From contig JAIEQJ010000035.1 of assembly GCA_019747815.1 (NCBI GenBank), positions 62,001 through 126,000 on the forward strand: a stretch of DNA of 64,000 nucleotides. Reading direction: 5' to 3'. The position numbers and the translations under genes were made by a program. This document shows, piece by piece, positions 1-10,230 of this stretch. The notes beneath the pieces were generated by a model. The model searched no databases and was not told the DNA's origin. It worked only from the letters and a program-made list of their open reading frames with translations. The first letter of the stretch is position 1; each line of letters starts with the position of its first letter. This DNA is from Hyphomonadaceae bacterium (GTDB taxonomy: Bacteria; Pseudomonadota; Alphaproteobacteria; Rhizobiales; Hyphomicrobiaceae).

Positions 1-706
1 CTGCGTGGCGCCCAACTATGAGTACGGCCAGTCATGCGTGAAGTGGTTCAAGGAGCTGCTCACCAAGGCCAAGCCGGACGTGTCGTTCGTGGCCGAGCAG
101 TTCCCCGCGCTCGGCAAGATCGACGCCGGTGCCACGGTGCAGGCGCTGGAGGCCGCCAAGCCCCAGGGCATTTTCAATGTCACGTTCGCCGGCGATCTCA
201 TCAACTTCGTGCGCCAGGGCAACACGCGCGGCCTGTTTGAGGGCCGCGAGGTGGTGAGCGTGCTGACCGGGGAGCCCGAGTATCTCGACCCGCTGGGTGC
301 GGAGGCGCCGAAGGGTTGGATCGTCACGGGTTATCCGCACTCGGATATCAAGACGCCCGAGCACACGGCGTTCTATGACGCCTACAAGGCCAAATTCAAC
401 GACTACCCACGGTTGGGCTCGGTCGTGGGCTTTGACACTATGAACTCGATTGCTGCCGCCCTGGCCAAGGCCGGTACCACCGACAATGAAAAGCTCATCG
501 CGGCCATGCGCGGATTGAAGTTCACGAGCGCGTTCGGTCCGGTCGAATACCGCGCCATCGACCATCAATCGACCTTGGGTGCCTACGTCGGTCGGCTCGA
601 CGTCAAGGACGGCAAGGGCGTCATGACGGGCTGGAGCTATCGCGACGGTGCCAAGTATCTGCCCTCCGATGATGTGGTGAGGACCCTGCGCCCCGCGACT
701 GCTTGA
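1..706 (+). CDS. ABC transporter periplasmic substrate-binding protein, branched-chain amino acid type (3' part)
   Basis: The open frame enters from outside the window, so only about the last 235 residues are present and the signal peptide is not seen. The sequence reads as lobe 2 of a type I periplasmic binding protein of the LivK/receptor family: a hinge-like GDLINFVRQG stretch, a VVGFDTMNS helix and a closing segment ending near RTLRPATA. It sits directly upstream of livHM, livG and livF homologues on the same strand, so it is very likely the binding subunit of that transporter. The ligand (branched-chain or other amino acid, amide or urea) cannot be told from the sequence. Confidence 0.85.
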   Translation, partial: CVAPNYEYGQSCVKWFKELLTKAKPDVSFVAEQFPALGKIDAGATVQALEAAKPQGIFNVTFAGDLINFVRQGNTRGLFEGREVVSVLTGEPEYLDPLGAEAPKGWIVTGYPHSDIKTPEHTAFYDAYKAKFNDYPRLGSVVGFDTMNSIAAALAKAGTTDNEKLIAAMRGLKFTSAFGPVEYRAIDHQSTLGAYVGRLDVKDGKGVMTGWSYRDGAKYLPSDDVVRTLRPATA

Positions 707-718
707 AGGTTGGAGGTG

Positions 719-831
719 TCATCCCGGACGGCTGCAGGCCGATCCGGGACCCAGGGGCCGTAGGCCGTAAAGCGCCGGTGCCCTTGTCGCCCTGGGTCCG
801 GCTCTCGGGCTGGCGCCCTCCGCCGGGATGA
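719..831. repeat. Imperfect inverted repeat between binding protein and permease genes
   Basis: The outer ends are TCATCCCGG and CCGGGATGA. Inside them, GATCCGGGACCCAGGG faces CCCTGGGTCC. The unit is about 113 bases and can fold into one long hairpin. Elements beginning gTCATCCCGG are common dispersed intergenic repeats in alphaproteobacteria. A related half-element starts near 6978. It may also lower expression of the downstream permease relative to the binding protein. Confidence 0.55.
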
Positions 832-844
832 CCGTTTGCTGCGC

Positions 845-2719
845 ATGGACCTGATCCTCATCCAGACCTTGAACGGCCTCGCCAGCGCGTCCTCGCTGTT
901 TCTCGTGGCCTCGGGTCTGTCCATCATCTTCGGCGTCACGCGCGTCGTGAATTTCGCCCACGGCTCCTTCTACATGCTGGGCGCCTATATCGCTTGGTCT
1001 CTGGTGAGCCGTTTCGGCTCCGCCAGTGCGCTCGGTTTCTGGGGGGGCGTGCTGCTGGCGGCGCTGCTCGTCGGCCTCGTTGGTTTGCTGATCGAGATCG
1101 CGCTGCTGCGTCGTATCTATCAGGCCCCGGAGCTGTTCCAGTTGCTGGCGACGTTCGGCGTCGTGCTGATGGTGCAGGATGTGGCGTTGGCGAGCTGGGG
1201 GCCGCAGGATCTGCTGGGCCCCCGCGCGCCGGGCTTGCGCAGCTTCGTTTCCATCTTTGGCAACCGGTTCCCGACCTACGAGCTGTTCCTGATCGTGCTG
1301 GGGCCGATCGTGCTGGGCGCCTTGTGGCTGCTCTTCAATAAGACACGCTGGGGCACGCTGGTGCGTGCGGCAACGCTCGACCGCGAGATGGTGGGGGCGT
1401 TGGGCGTCAACCAGCGCCTGCTGTTCACGTCGGTGTTCTTCCTGGGCTCGTGCCTGGCCGGCCTTGGCGGCGCGCTGCAGCTTCCCAGGGAAGCCGTCAA
1501 CCTGCACATGGATCTGTCGATCATCGCCGAGGCCTTCGTGGTGGTGGTCGTCGGCGGCCTCGGCAGCGTGACGGGCGCCTATCTGGCGGCTGTGCTGATC
1601 GGCGTGATGCACGCCTTCGGCATTCTGATTTTTCCCAAGATCACGCTGGTGCTGGTGTTCCTGATCATGGCCGTCGTGTTGATCGTGCGGCCGCACGGCC
1701 TGATGGGCCGCAAGCCCTCGCTCGTGCAGCAAGGCGCCACCATGCGGGAGCCGCTGCTGTCGCCCGCCACCCGCGAGATCAAGCTGCTCGGCGCCGCGGC
1801 GCTGGCGGTCCTCGCCATCGCGCCGCTGCTATTGGGCAACTATGGCGTCAGCCTGCTGACCGAGCTTGTCATCCTGACGCTGTTCGCGGCCAGCCTGCAT
1901 TTCATGATGGGTCCGGGCGGGCTCGCCTCGTTCGGGCACGCCGCCTACTTCGGGCTCGGCGCCTATGGCGCGGCGCTGGCCGCCAAGTGGCTTGCGGCGC
2001 CGATGGCGGCGGGATTGCTGTTCGCACCGTTTCTGGCCGGGTTGGCGGGCGTCGTGTTCGGTTGGTTCTGTGTGCGTTTGTCGGGCGTCTATCTCGCCAT
2101 GCTGACGCTCGCCTTTGCGCAGATCGCCTGGTCGGTGGCGTTCCAATGGGTGGAACTGACTGGTGGCGACAACGGCATCCTGGGCGTGTGGCCTGCGCCG
2201 TGGGCTGCGGGTAAGACCACCTACTACTACCTCGCCCTCGTCCTCTGCACGGCGCTGGTGCTGGCGCTGCGCGTGGCGATCTTCTCGCCGTTCGGCTATG
2301 CGCTGCGGGCGGGACGCGACAGCCCGGTCAGGGCCGAGGCCATCGGTCTCAACGTCACGCGCATCAACTGGCTGGCCTTCATCATTGCCGCCATTGCCGC
2401 TGGCATCGCCGGCGGGCTCTATGCCTACTTCAAGGGCAGCGTGTTCCCGACCTACATGGCCATCTCCAAGTCCGTCGATGCGCTGCTGATGGTGCTGCTC
2501 GGCGGTGTGCAGACCGTGAGCGGACCGATCGTCGGCGCCTTCGCCTTCGCCTGGCTGCAGGACTGGCTGGTGCGCGGCATCGCCGAGTATTGGCGCCTCG
2601 TGCTCGGCAGCGCCATCGTCGTGCTGGTGCTCGCCTTCCCGCAAGGGCTCGTCGGCACCGCATTGAGATGGCGCGGGCGCTCCCAGGATGATGATGTCCC
2701 AGCCGAGGCCGTACGATGA
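845..2719 (+). CDS. Fused LivH-LivM ABC transporter permease
   Basis: This 624-residue integral membrane protein joins the two permease subunits of a LIV-type importer. Residues 1 to about 290 match LivH, including the VVNFAHGSFYMLGAY segment and a hydrophobic pattern ending in IVRPHGLMG. Residues about 310-610 match LivM, with GPGGLASFGHAAYFGLGAY and a conserved ALRAGRDSP loop. In most operons these are two genes of about 300 residues each. I chose the ATG at 845 because the preceding in-frame TTG has no better ribosome site. It overlaps livG by 4 bases (ATGA), which indicates translational coupling. Confidence 0.9.
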   Translation: MDLILIQTLNGLASASSLFLVASGLSIIFGVTRVVNFAHGSFYMLGAYIAWSLVSRFGSASALGFWGGVLLAALLVGLVGLLIEIALLRRIYQAPELFQLLATFGVVLMVQDVALASWGPQDLLGPRAPGLRSFVSIFGNRFPTYELFLIVLGPIVLGALWLLFNKTRWGTLVRAATLDREMVGALGVNQRLLFTSVFFLGSCLAGLGGALQLPREAVNLHMDLSIIAEAFVVVVVGGLGSVTGAYLAAVLIGVMHAFGILIFPKITLVLVFLIMAVVLIVRPHGLMGRKPSLVQQGATMREPLLSPATREIKLLGAAALAVLAIAPLLLGNYGVSLLTELVILTLFAASLHFMMGPGGLASFGHAAYFGLGAYGAALAAKWLAAPMAAGLLFAPFLAGLAGVVFGWFCVRLSGVYLAMLTLAFAQIAWSVAFQWVELTGGDNGILGVWPAPWAAGKTTYYYLALVLCTALVLALRVAIFSPFGYALRAGRDSPVRAEAIGLNVTRINWLAFIIAAIAAGIAGGLYAYFKGSVFPTYMAISKSVDALLMVLLGGVQTVSGPIVGAFAFAWLQDWLVRGIAEYWRLVLGSAIVVLVLAFPQGLVGTALRWRGRSQDDDVPAEAVR

Positions 2720-3480
2720 GCGGGCCGGTGTTGGAGGCGCGGGGGCTCGCCAAGGCGTTCGGCGGCGTCAAGGCGGTGGACGGCGTGAGCTTCACGGTGG
2801 AGGCTGGGCGGCTGCTGGCGCTGATCGGGCCGAATGGCGCCGGCAAGACCACCTGCTTCAACCTGCTCAACGGGCAATTGCAGCCCGATGCCGGCAGCGT
2901 CTTTCTCGGTGGCCGCAACATCACCGGGCTGGCGCCGCGCATGGTGTGGGCCTTGGGCGTCGGCCGCACGTTTCAGATCACGGCCACGTTCTCCTCCATG
3001 ACCGTGCGCGAGAACGTGCAGATGGCGCTGCTCTCGCATCACGGGAAGGTGTGGAACCTCTTCAGCCGTGCGCGCGAGGCCTTCGTTGCCAAGGCTGATG
3101 CGCTGCTGGAGCAGGTGGGTATGGCGGCGCAGGCCGAGCGCGCCTGTGGCATCCTCGCCTACGGCGATCTCAAGCGGGTCGAGCTGGCGGTGGCGCTGGC
3201 CAATGCGCCGAAGCTTCTGCTGATGGACGAGCCGACGGCCGGCATGTCCCCGAGCGAGCGCATCGCGCTGATGGAGCTGACGGCCCGCATTGCGCGCGAG
3301 CGAGGCATCGCCGTGCTGTTCACGGAGCATGACATGGATGTGGTGTTCGCCCACGCCGACCGCATCATCGTGCTGGACCGGGGGCGGCTGATCGCCGACG
3401 GCAGCGCCGAGGCGGTGCGCGCCAATCCGGATGTGCAGGCCGTCTATCTCGGCAGTGGCTCGACGTTCGGAGGGCGCTGA
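2716..3480 (+). CDS. livG: Branched-chain amino acid type ABC transporter ATP-binding protein LivG
   Basis: This cytoplasmic ATPase powers the transporter, as one of two nucleotide-binding subunits. Walker A is GPNGAGKT at residues 38-45, the signature loop has the LivG-typical form AYGDLKR at about 148-154, and Walker B with catalytic Glu is LLLMDEPTAG near 167-176. Length (254 residues) is normal. It starts within the last codons of livHM and its stop overlaps the start of livF by one base, so all three are one transcriptional and translational unit. Confidence 0.92.
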   Translation: MSGPVLEARGLAKAFGGVKAVDGVSFTVEAGRLLALIGPNGAGKTTCFNLLNGQLQPDAGSVFLGGRNITGLAPRMVWALGVGRTFQITATFSSMTVRENVQMALLSHHGKVWNLFSRAREAFVAKADALLEQVGMAAQAERACGILAYGDLKRVELAVALANAPKLLLMDEPTAGMSPSERIALMELTARIARERGIAVLFTEHDMDVVFAHADRIIVLDRGRLIADGSAEAVRANPDVQAVYLGSGSTFGGR

Positions 3481-4181
3481 TGCTCAAGGTCGAGGGCCTC
3501 CACACCTACTATGGACGTGCGCACATCCTGGCCGATGTGGGACTAGAGGTGGCGCAGGGTGAAGTGGTCGTGCTGCTGGGCCGCAACGGTGCGGGCAAAT
3601 CAACCACGCTCAAGTCGATCATCGGTCTGGTGCCGCCGGCCGAAGGCCGCATCTCCTTCCGGGGGACCAGCATAGCGGGGCGGCAACCGTACGAGATCGC
3701 GCGCCTGGGCTTGGGCTACGTGCCGGAAGAGCGGCGCATCTTCACCGAGCTGACAGTGGACGAGAATCTCGAGGTGGGTCGCCGGTCAGCGAACGGGACA
3801 ACGCCGGTCTGGACGCCCGACAGGCTGTTTGTGCTGTTCCCAAACCTCGCGCGGATGCGCGAGCGGGCCGGTAGCCAGATGTCGGGCGGCGAGCAGCAGA
3901 TGCTCACGATCGCGCGCACGCTCATGGGCAATCCGGCATGTCTGCTTCTGGACGAGCCGTCGGAAGGCCTGGCGCCCGTTATTGTCGAGCAGATGGCCGA
4001 CACGATCCTCGAGCTGAAGCGCGAAGGGATGACCGTGCTGCTCTCCGAGCAGAATCTGCGCTTTGCTCACGCCGTGGCCGACCGTGCGCTCATTATCGAG
4101 AAGGGCCGCATCCGCTTTGCCGGCACGATGGCGGAGTTGATGGCGAACGAGGCCGTGCGCACCCAGTATTTGCGCTTGTGA
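3480..4181 (+). CDS. livF: Branched-chain amino acid type ABC transporter ATP-binding protein LivF
   Basis: This is the second ATPase subunit, 233 residues, the usual LivF size. Walker A is GRNGAGKST at 34-42, the signature is MSGGEQQ at 134-140, and Walker B is LLLDEPSEG at about 156-163. The EPS in place of EPT after Walker B is characteristic of LivF. It is the last gene of the transporter unit. A G+C-rich hairpin without a T-run (GGCGGC facing GCCGCC, 4182-4201) follows the stop. Confidence 0.92.
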   Translation: MLKVEGLHTYYGRAHILADVGLEVAQGEVVVLLGRNGAGKSTTLKSIIGLVPPAEGRISFRGTSIAGRQPYEIARLGLGYVPEERRIFTELTVDENLEVGRRSANGTTPVWTPDRLFVLFPNLARMRERAGSQMSGGEQQMLTIARTLMGNPACLLLDEPSEGLAPVIVEQMADTILELKREGMTVLLSEQNLRFAHAVADRALIIEKGRIRFAGTMAELMANEAVRTQYLRL

Positions 4182-4418
4182 GGCGGCTGTGGCCGGCCGC
4201 CAGGGTGGGCACCTCGGCGTGGCAGGGCCGGCATGAGCCCATTTTGGGGGCCGATGCGTCTTGGGGCGCAAGCTTAGCCTCTGTTCGAGCAATGTGAGAT
4301 TGGCAACGCGATCCAATCACGAGCGTCAATGTCCAAATACTCATGCAAGATATTGCAAAATATATAGAAAATAGAATGGACATGCATCTGTTAAAATGGA
4401 ATTCGTTTCCGAAATCAT

Positions 4419-4437
4419 TTGGCATATGGTATGCCAA
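4419..4437. promoter_or_regulatory. Perfect 8-bp-arm palindrome upstream of glyA, probable operator
   Basis: The sequence is TTGGCATA, a 3-base centre, then TATGCCAA. It lies 38 bases before the glyA start, at the end of an unusually A+T-rich stretch (about 4330-4420) that should hold the promoter. Symmetry and size fit a dimeric repressor or activator such as a GntR-family protein. The regulator is not in the window. Confidence 0.55.
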
Positions 4438-4474
4438 CAGAGTCGCAAGCAGCCTTGCCGTATGAGGAGGGACG

Positions 4475-5785
<1,311 letters not shown>

Positions 5786-5966
5786 ACGTCCCTTCCCGGG
5801 TGCCGGGTTAGTCAGAGCCGGCGGCGTCGGCGCACCTCGCTGCAGTCGAGGTCCCGGCGATCGCTGGAAGATCAACGAAGGTCCAGCCGTGCAGTCTGGG
5901 ACCGTGCCGTCGGAGCCCGGACGTCAAAACCGGCGCGCCGACGAACTGAGTGTTGGAGGAGATGAA

Positions 5967-6950
5967 ATGGCATCGCGTTCGAGCGCACCCGCCGGGGTCC
6001 GCGTCGTCGTTCTTGACCGTGGCACGATTGGCCCGACAGTTGAGTTGACGCGCCCGGGCTTTCCGCACGAGTGGACCGAGTACGGCAAGACGGCGCACGC
6101 GGATGTGGTCGAGCGCCTTGCCGGTGCTCAGATCGCCGTGACCAACAAGGTGCCGATCCGGCGCCAGGATCTCGACAAGCTTCCCGATCTGAAGATGATC
6201 GCCGTTGCCGCCACGGGCTACGATGTGATCGATGTGGCGGCCTGTCGGGAACGCGGGATCATCGTCTCCAACGTGCGCGCCTACGCCGTCAACACCGTGC
6301 CGGAGCACACGTTCGCGCTGATTCTGGCGCTCAGGCGCGGCATCGTCGGCTACCGTCAGGCGGTGATCGACGGAGAGTGGCAGAAATCCGGCCAGTTCTG
6401 CTTCTTCACCCATCCCGTACGCGATCTGGCGGGCTCGACGCTGGGTATCATCGGTGAGGGCGCCATCGGGCAGTCGGTGGCGCGGCTCGGCCAGGCGTTC
6501 GGCATGCGCACGCTGTTTGCCGCCCACAAGGGCGTGAGCGGGCTGGGGCCGCTCTACACGCCGTTCGACGAGGTGCTCGAGACGAGCGACATCATCACGC
6601 TGCACAGCCCCCTTCTGCCGGCGACGCGCAACATGATCGCCATGGCCGAGTTCCGTAAAATGAAGAAAAAGCCGCTGCTCATCAATACGGCACGAGGCGG
6701 GCTCGTTGTGGAGCATGATTTGGTCCGGGCGCTCGACGAGGGCCTCATCTCGGGGGTCGGGTTCGATTGCCTCACAACCGAGCCGCCAGTGTCCGATCAT
6801 CCGTTCAACGCAATCCTGAGCCGTCCTAACGTCATTGTCACGCCGCATATCGGCTGGGCCAGCCAGGAGGCGATGCAGACGCTGTGGCAGCAGGTGATCA
6901 GCCACATTGAGAACTTCCACGCCGGGCGGCCGACGAACGTCGTGGCCTGA
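5967..6950 (+). CDS. D-2-hydroxyacid dehydrogenase, glycerate/hydroxypyruvate reductase type
   Basis: This NAD(P)-dependent oxidoreductase has 327 residues. The dinucleotide-binding GEGAIG lies at 163-168. The catalytic set of the family is visible: Arg243 in NTARGGLV, Glu272 in TTEPP, and His294 in TPHIGWAS. The N-terminal motif VITNKVP-like segment and AATGYDVID resemble glycerate dehydrogenases (HprA group). I chose the ATG at 5967 because GGAGGA lies 6 bases before it; an upstream in-frame start at 5889 has no such site. Its position after glyA favours hydroxypyruvate reduction, but substrate specificity is an inference. Confidence 0.85.
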   Translation: MASRSSAPAGVRVVVLDRGTIGPTVELTRPGFPHEWTEYGKTAHADVVERLAGAQIAVTNKVPIRRQDLDKLPDLKMIAVAATGYDVIDVAACRERGIIVSNVRAYAVNTVPEHTFALILALRRGIVGYRQAVIDGEWQKSGQFCFFTHPVRDLAGSTLGIIGEGAIGQSVARLGQAFGMRTLFAAHKGVSGLGPLYTPFDEVLETSDIITLHSPLLPATRNMIAMAEFRKMKKKPLLINTARGGLVVEHDLVRALDEGLISGVGFDCLTTEPPVSDHPFNAILSRPNVIVTPHIGWASQEAMQTLWQQVISHIENFHAGRPTNVVA

Positions 6951-6981
6951 TTCAATCCGGCAGGCTGGCCTGCCCCGTCAT

Positions 6982-7012
6982 CCCGGAATTCGCGGGAACG
7001 CGAATATCCGGG
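6982..7012 (+). terminator. Hairpin after the dehydrogenase gene, repeat-derived
   Basis: CCCGGA-ATTCGCG, a GGAA loop, then CGCGAAT-A-TCCGGG. The arms pair over about 13 bases with one bulge. It lies 31 bases after the stop and begins with the same gTCATCCCGG that starts the element at 719. No T-run follows, so it may be a repeat copy acting as a weak terminator or mRNA stabiliser. Confidence 0.45.
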
Positions 7013-7158
7013 ACTCTGGCGCCACCAGGCAACCGCGGTCAATCCTCGGCCCTCGGTCTCGGCGCTGCGCACAGCCCGCCTCGGGCCCCCGAGCCGGGGC
7101 GCTCCGTCCATATATGGCAGGTGGAAATTTTGGCTCGCAGGTCGCTTCTCGCGAACAC

Positions 7159-7425
7159 CTAGCTCGGGAGCTTGCGTCGCATAGTGCGGGGCGGCAGGCG
7201 TGAGGCGGCGCACGTCAACAAGAGGCCGGCAAGATAGCCGCATTGAAGCGCAGTTAGTCCGCCGAACGCGGCGGCAAGCGCCTGCAGGATCGACCACTCA
7301 TAGAGTGTCGCCACGATGAAGCTGCCCACCGTGGTCAGTCCGGATGCGACGATCAAAGCCGGCGCCCGATAGCGCAAGCCGACCAGCAGTCCTACGCCAC
7401 CAAGCGCGGCATATGCCCAAAGCAT
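7159..7425 (-). CDS. Small hydrophobic membrane protein of unknown function
   Basis: The 88-residue product has two or three hydrophobic segments (about residues 2-18, 22-45 and 50-75) and a basic C-terminal tail ending RRKLPS. The start at 7425 has GGGAGAGG a few bases upstream, whereas the longer frame above it looks non-coding. It is divergent from the first glycosyltransferase of the polysaccharide locus. Small membrane proteins of this size often accompany exopolysaccharide genes in this group, but I recognise no family. Confidence 0.55.
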   Translation of the reverse strand: MLWAYAALGGVGLLVGLRYRAPALIVASGLTTVGSFIVATLYEWSILQALAAAFGGLTALQCGYLAGLLLTCAASRLPPRTMRRKLPS

Positions 7426-7732
7426 GGCGCCTCTCCCGAGGATGGTGCAAGGAAGCTCGGCCCGATGCTTCCAACAAGCAGGCCGAAGGGGATTTGCACA
7501 GGTAACAGAGGCGGTCGTTCGGCAAGGAGGCCCTACGGGCTGCAAGAAGCCAAGCCTGGCGCTGCGCAAAGGTTTCCTCCTACGAAAGCATGATTCGTCC
7601 AATTTTTCGCTATTTCTGCGAGATTTGATAGTTTGCCGCTGTCCGCACTGGATTCTCCATGGTCCAAGCAAATCTCTGTTCAACGACGGCGCCGCGGGCC
7701 GTGCGCACAGGTGGCTTTGTCAGGCACTGGAT
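7426..7732. other. Divergent intergenic region at the left edge of the polysaccharide locus
   Basis: About 307 bases lie between the small membrane protein (minus) and the first glycosyltransferase (plus). The part near 7590-7640 is A+T-rich with TCGC and GCGA arms flanking a short spacer, and probably contains promoters for one or both genes. No convincing ORF, terminator or known RNA is seen. Confidence 0.5.
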
Positions 7733-8839
7733 ATGGCGAGACGATGGGCCATCAACGGTCGTTTCCTCACGCAGCCCGTTACCGGGGTACAGCGCTATGC
7801 GCGAGAGATTGTGTCGGCGCTCGACGATCTCGTGGCCTGCAACCATCCTCTCGCGAGAGAACTCGATGTCGAGCTGATTGTTCCCTGCGACAGCTCCGCA
7901 CCTCCTGCTCTGCGCGCGATCCAAATCCACGCCGCGGGCGCCGGTGGTGGTCACGCCTGGGAGCAGGCCGTGCTGCCTGCCCATGTCGGGGGCGGGTTGC
8001 TTAGTCTCTGCAACACGGGGCCACTTGTGCTGCGCAAGCACATCGTGTGCATCCACGATGCCAATACGCGGGTTCATCCCGCCAGCTATTCAATCGCATT
8101 CCGCACCCTCTACCGGGCCCTCTTGCCGGCTTTGGGAACCGTTGCATCCCGGGTTGCTACCGTTTCGCACCATTCGGCAGATCAGCTCGTCGCGTTCGGC
8201 ATCAGTGCACGGGAGAAGATTCTCGTGGCACCCGATGGCCACGAGCATGCTCTGCGCTGGAGCCCGGCCCATTCGCCGGCAACGCGCCAGGCGGCCGGCC
8301 CCGACACGGTGGTCATCATCGGCAGCCGAGCGCCACACAAGAACATCGGGCTGATTGTGGGCATGGCGCAGAAGCTCAACGCGCAGGGTCTGCGGGTGGC
8401 GGTTGCCGGCATGAGCGACGCCCGTGTCTTTGCTGCTAGCCAGGCCGATGCCGAATGGCCGAACGTCTTATGGCTCGGCCGGCTGGCGGATGGCGAGCTT
8501 GCTGCATTGCTTCAGGAGTCCCTGTGTCTGGCTTTCCCCTCTTTTGCCGAGGGGTTCGGCTTGCCGGCGCTCGAAGCCATGACTTTGGGATGCCCCGTCG
8601 TCGTATCCGACCAGTCAAGCCTGCCCGAAGTTTGCGGTGACGCGGCGCTTTACGCCTCGCCGTTTGACAGTGATGCCTGGCTCGCTTGCTTCTTGCGCCT
8701 GCGCAGTGATGTGAGGCTGCGCGAAGAGCTCATTGCTCGGGGCAGATCGCGGGCAGCGCTCTATAGCTGGAGAAAATCTGCCGAAACCTATTTGGAGGCC
8801 ATGTCGCAAGTTGATGCGGCGGCCCGTGAGCGGGCATAG
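7733..8839 (+). CDS. Glycosyltransferase family 4 protein
   Basis: This 368-residue GT-B fold enzyme is of the mannosyl/rhamnosyl transferase type. The donor-binding hallmark EGFGLPALE is at 273-281, after the GSRAPHKN motif (197-204) at the start of the C-terminal Rossmann domain. The N-terminal INGRFLTQPVTGVQRYA is typical of the WbdA/WbaZ-like group. The ATG at 7733 was chosen because similarity begins there; the open frame upstream lacks glycosyltransferase features. It is predicted to add a sugar to a lipid-linked repeat unit on the cytoplasmic face. Confidence 0.85.
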   Translation: MARRWAINGRFLTQPVTGVQRYAREIVSALDDLVACNHPLARELDVELIVPCDSSAPPALRAIQIHAAGAGGGHAWEQAVLPAHVGGGLLSLCNTGPLVLRKHIVCIHDANTRVHPASYSIAFRTLYRALLPALGTVASRVATVSHHSADQLVAFGISAREKILVAPDGHEHALRWSPAHSPATRQAAGPDTVVIIGSRAPHKNIGLIVGMAQKLNAQGLRVAVAGMSDARVFAASQADAEWPNVLWLGRLADGELAALLQESLCLAFPSFAEGFGLPALEAMTLGCPVVVSDQSSLPEVCGDAALYASPFDSDAWLACFLRLRSDVRLREELIARGRSRAALYSWRKSAETYLEAMSQVDAAARERA

Positions 8840-8873
8840 CACACGTTGTCCACGAAAGCGCCCAGCGGGGAGG

Positions 8874-10088
8874 TCAGCCACGCGCTTTATGCATTCGAAG
8901 GACATCGTCAAAGGCCTGCGTGACCTCGCGCTGAAACCGCTCGCCGGAGAAGCGCTGCGCATTGTCATGGCACGCCGAGGGAGCGATGGTCCCGCGGTGA
9001 GCTTCGAATTGCTCCACCGCATCGCGTATGGCGGCAGCGGTCTGGCGCTCGAAGAGGATGCCGGTCGGTGCGTGACTATGTCCAAGCGGGCGAACAATAT
9101 CGCGGGCGCCACCTCGTCCAAAGGCAATCAGTGGTGTGCCGCAGGCCTGCGCCTCCGCCAGAGCTATGCCGAAATCCTCGCATCCTGCAAACACCAGCGC
9201 CTGCGCTCCGGCAATTCTGCGCACATAGTCCTGCCGAGGTAGGTAGCCCGTGAATTCCACGTTCGGTCCCGCCAGTGTCCTCAGCGCCTTCGACTGCTGG
9301 CCTTCGCCGACGACCATCAGGCGGCGCGTGGGCATGGCGTTGAAGGCGGCAATCACCAGATCGGTGCGCTTATAGGGAGCGAGGAAGGATGCCGTAATGT
9401 AGTAGTCGTCCTTCTGCTCGACGCAATCCAGCTCCTCAATCGCCACGGGTGGAAAGACGACACGCGCGTCGCGACCGTAGATGCGCCTGATGCGGGACTG
9501 CACATAGCTCGAGTTGGCCAGCATGAGGTCCGGGCCGTGTGCGGTGCGTGTATCCCAGGTTCGCAGCCTGTGCAGGAAGTATCTGAACAGGAACCCCTTG
9601 GGGCCGTAGCCGAGCCGCCCCTGGTCCAGGTAGGAGAATTGCTCATCCCAGGCGTACCGGATTGGGCTGTGCACGTAGCACAGATGGGGTTGATCCGGCC
9701 GCGTGATCACACCGCGCGCGAATGCTGCCGACGATGATATGACGGCATCGTAGCCGGTCACGTCGAATTGCTCGATGAGAAACGGGCAGAAGGGGAACAG
9801 GGCCCGATAGTACTTTTCAACGAGCGGCAGCCGGTTTGCAATTGAGGTGTGGAATGTGACGCCGCGAAAGTGCTCGTCTTTGACGTTGGCATCGAGGAAG
9901 TCGAACAGCGTGTAGACGTCGGCGCTCTGAAGCGTCTGGCAAAGGGCGGCGAGCACACGTTCCCCGCCGCGAAACGCGGGACACCAGTCGTGGACGACGG
10001 CAACGGTACGTCCCGGTGCGGGCATCGCTGTGTGGGCAGCGGTCGCATCGGTCTTTTGTACCCGATCGTCGAGAGTGGAACGCGGCAT
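8874..10088 (-). CDS. Glycosyltransferase family 4 protein
   Basis: This 404-residue GT-B enzyme is convergent with the preceding transferase. The N-terminus reads VAVVHDWCPAFRGGERVL, a conserved start of WbaZ-like mannosyltransferases. CYVHSPIRYAWD and NSSYVQSRIRRIYGR follow, and the donor site contains FAGCEDFGIALAEAQACG. The start at 10088 has AGGA eight bases upstream; an in-frame alternative begins at MPAPGRT further in. A role in assembly of the polysaccharide repeat unit is inferred from family and locus. Confidence 0.85.
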   Translation of the reverse strand: MPRSTLDDRVQKTDATAAHTAMPAPGRTVAVVHDWCPAFRGGERVLAALCQTLQSADVYTLFDFLDANVKDEHFRGVTFHTSIANRLPLVEKYYRALFPFCPFLIEQFDVTGYDAVISSSAAFARGVITRPDQPHLCYVHSPIRYAWDEQFSYLDQGRLGYGPKGFLFRYFLHRLRTWDTRTAHGPDLMLANSSYVQSRIRRIYGRDARVVFPPVAIEELDCVEQKDDYYITASFLAPYKRTDLVIAAFNAMPTRRLMVVGEGQQSKALRTLAGPNVEFTGYLPRQDYVRRIAGAQALVFAGCEDFGIALAEAQACGTPLIAFGRGGARDIVRPLGHSHAPTGILFERQTAAAIRDAVEQFEAHRGTIAPSACHDNAQRFSGERFQREVTQAFDDVLRMHKARG

Positions 10089-10230
10089 CGGTGTTCCTAG
10101 TGGCAGCCGGCAGGCTGACCCGGTTTCAGACGGTTCAGAAGCCAAGCGGGCCAAACACTATGCTCCCGGATGGCCAAGGGGCTGGAAGGCGTCATGGCGC
10201 GATTGAGGCGAAGTTCTGTCCATCAGGTCT

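Noticed and set aside
719-1732. Long open frame on the minus strand across the permease gene
   Set aside because: His/Gln/Arg-rich composition, no family features, and fully overlapped by the well-supported LivHM fusion.
4182-4474. Possible riboswitch upstream of glyA
   Set aside because: I see no glycine, THF or SAM riboswitch core; the notable feature is a DNA-type palindrome.
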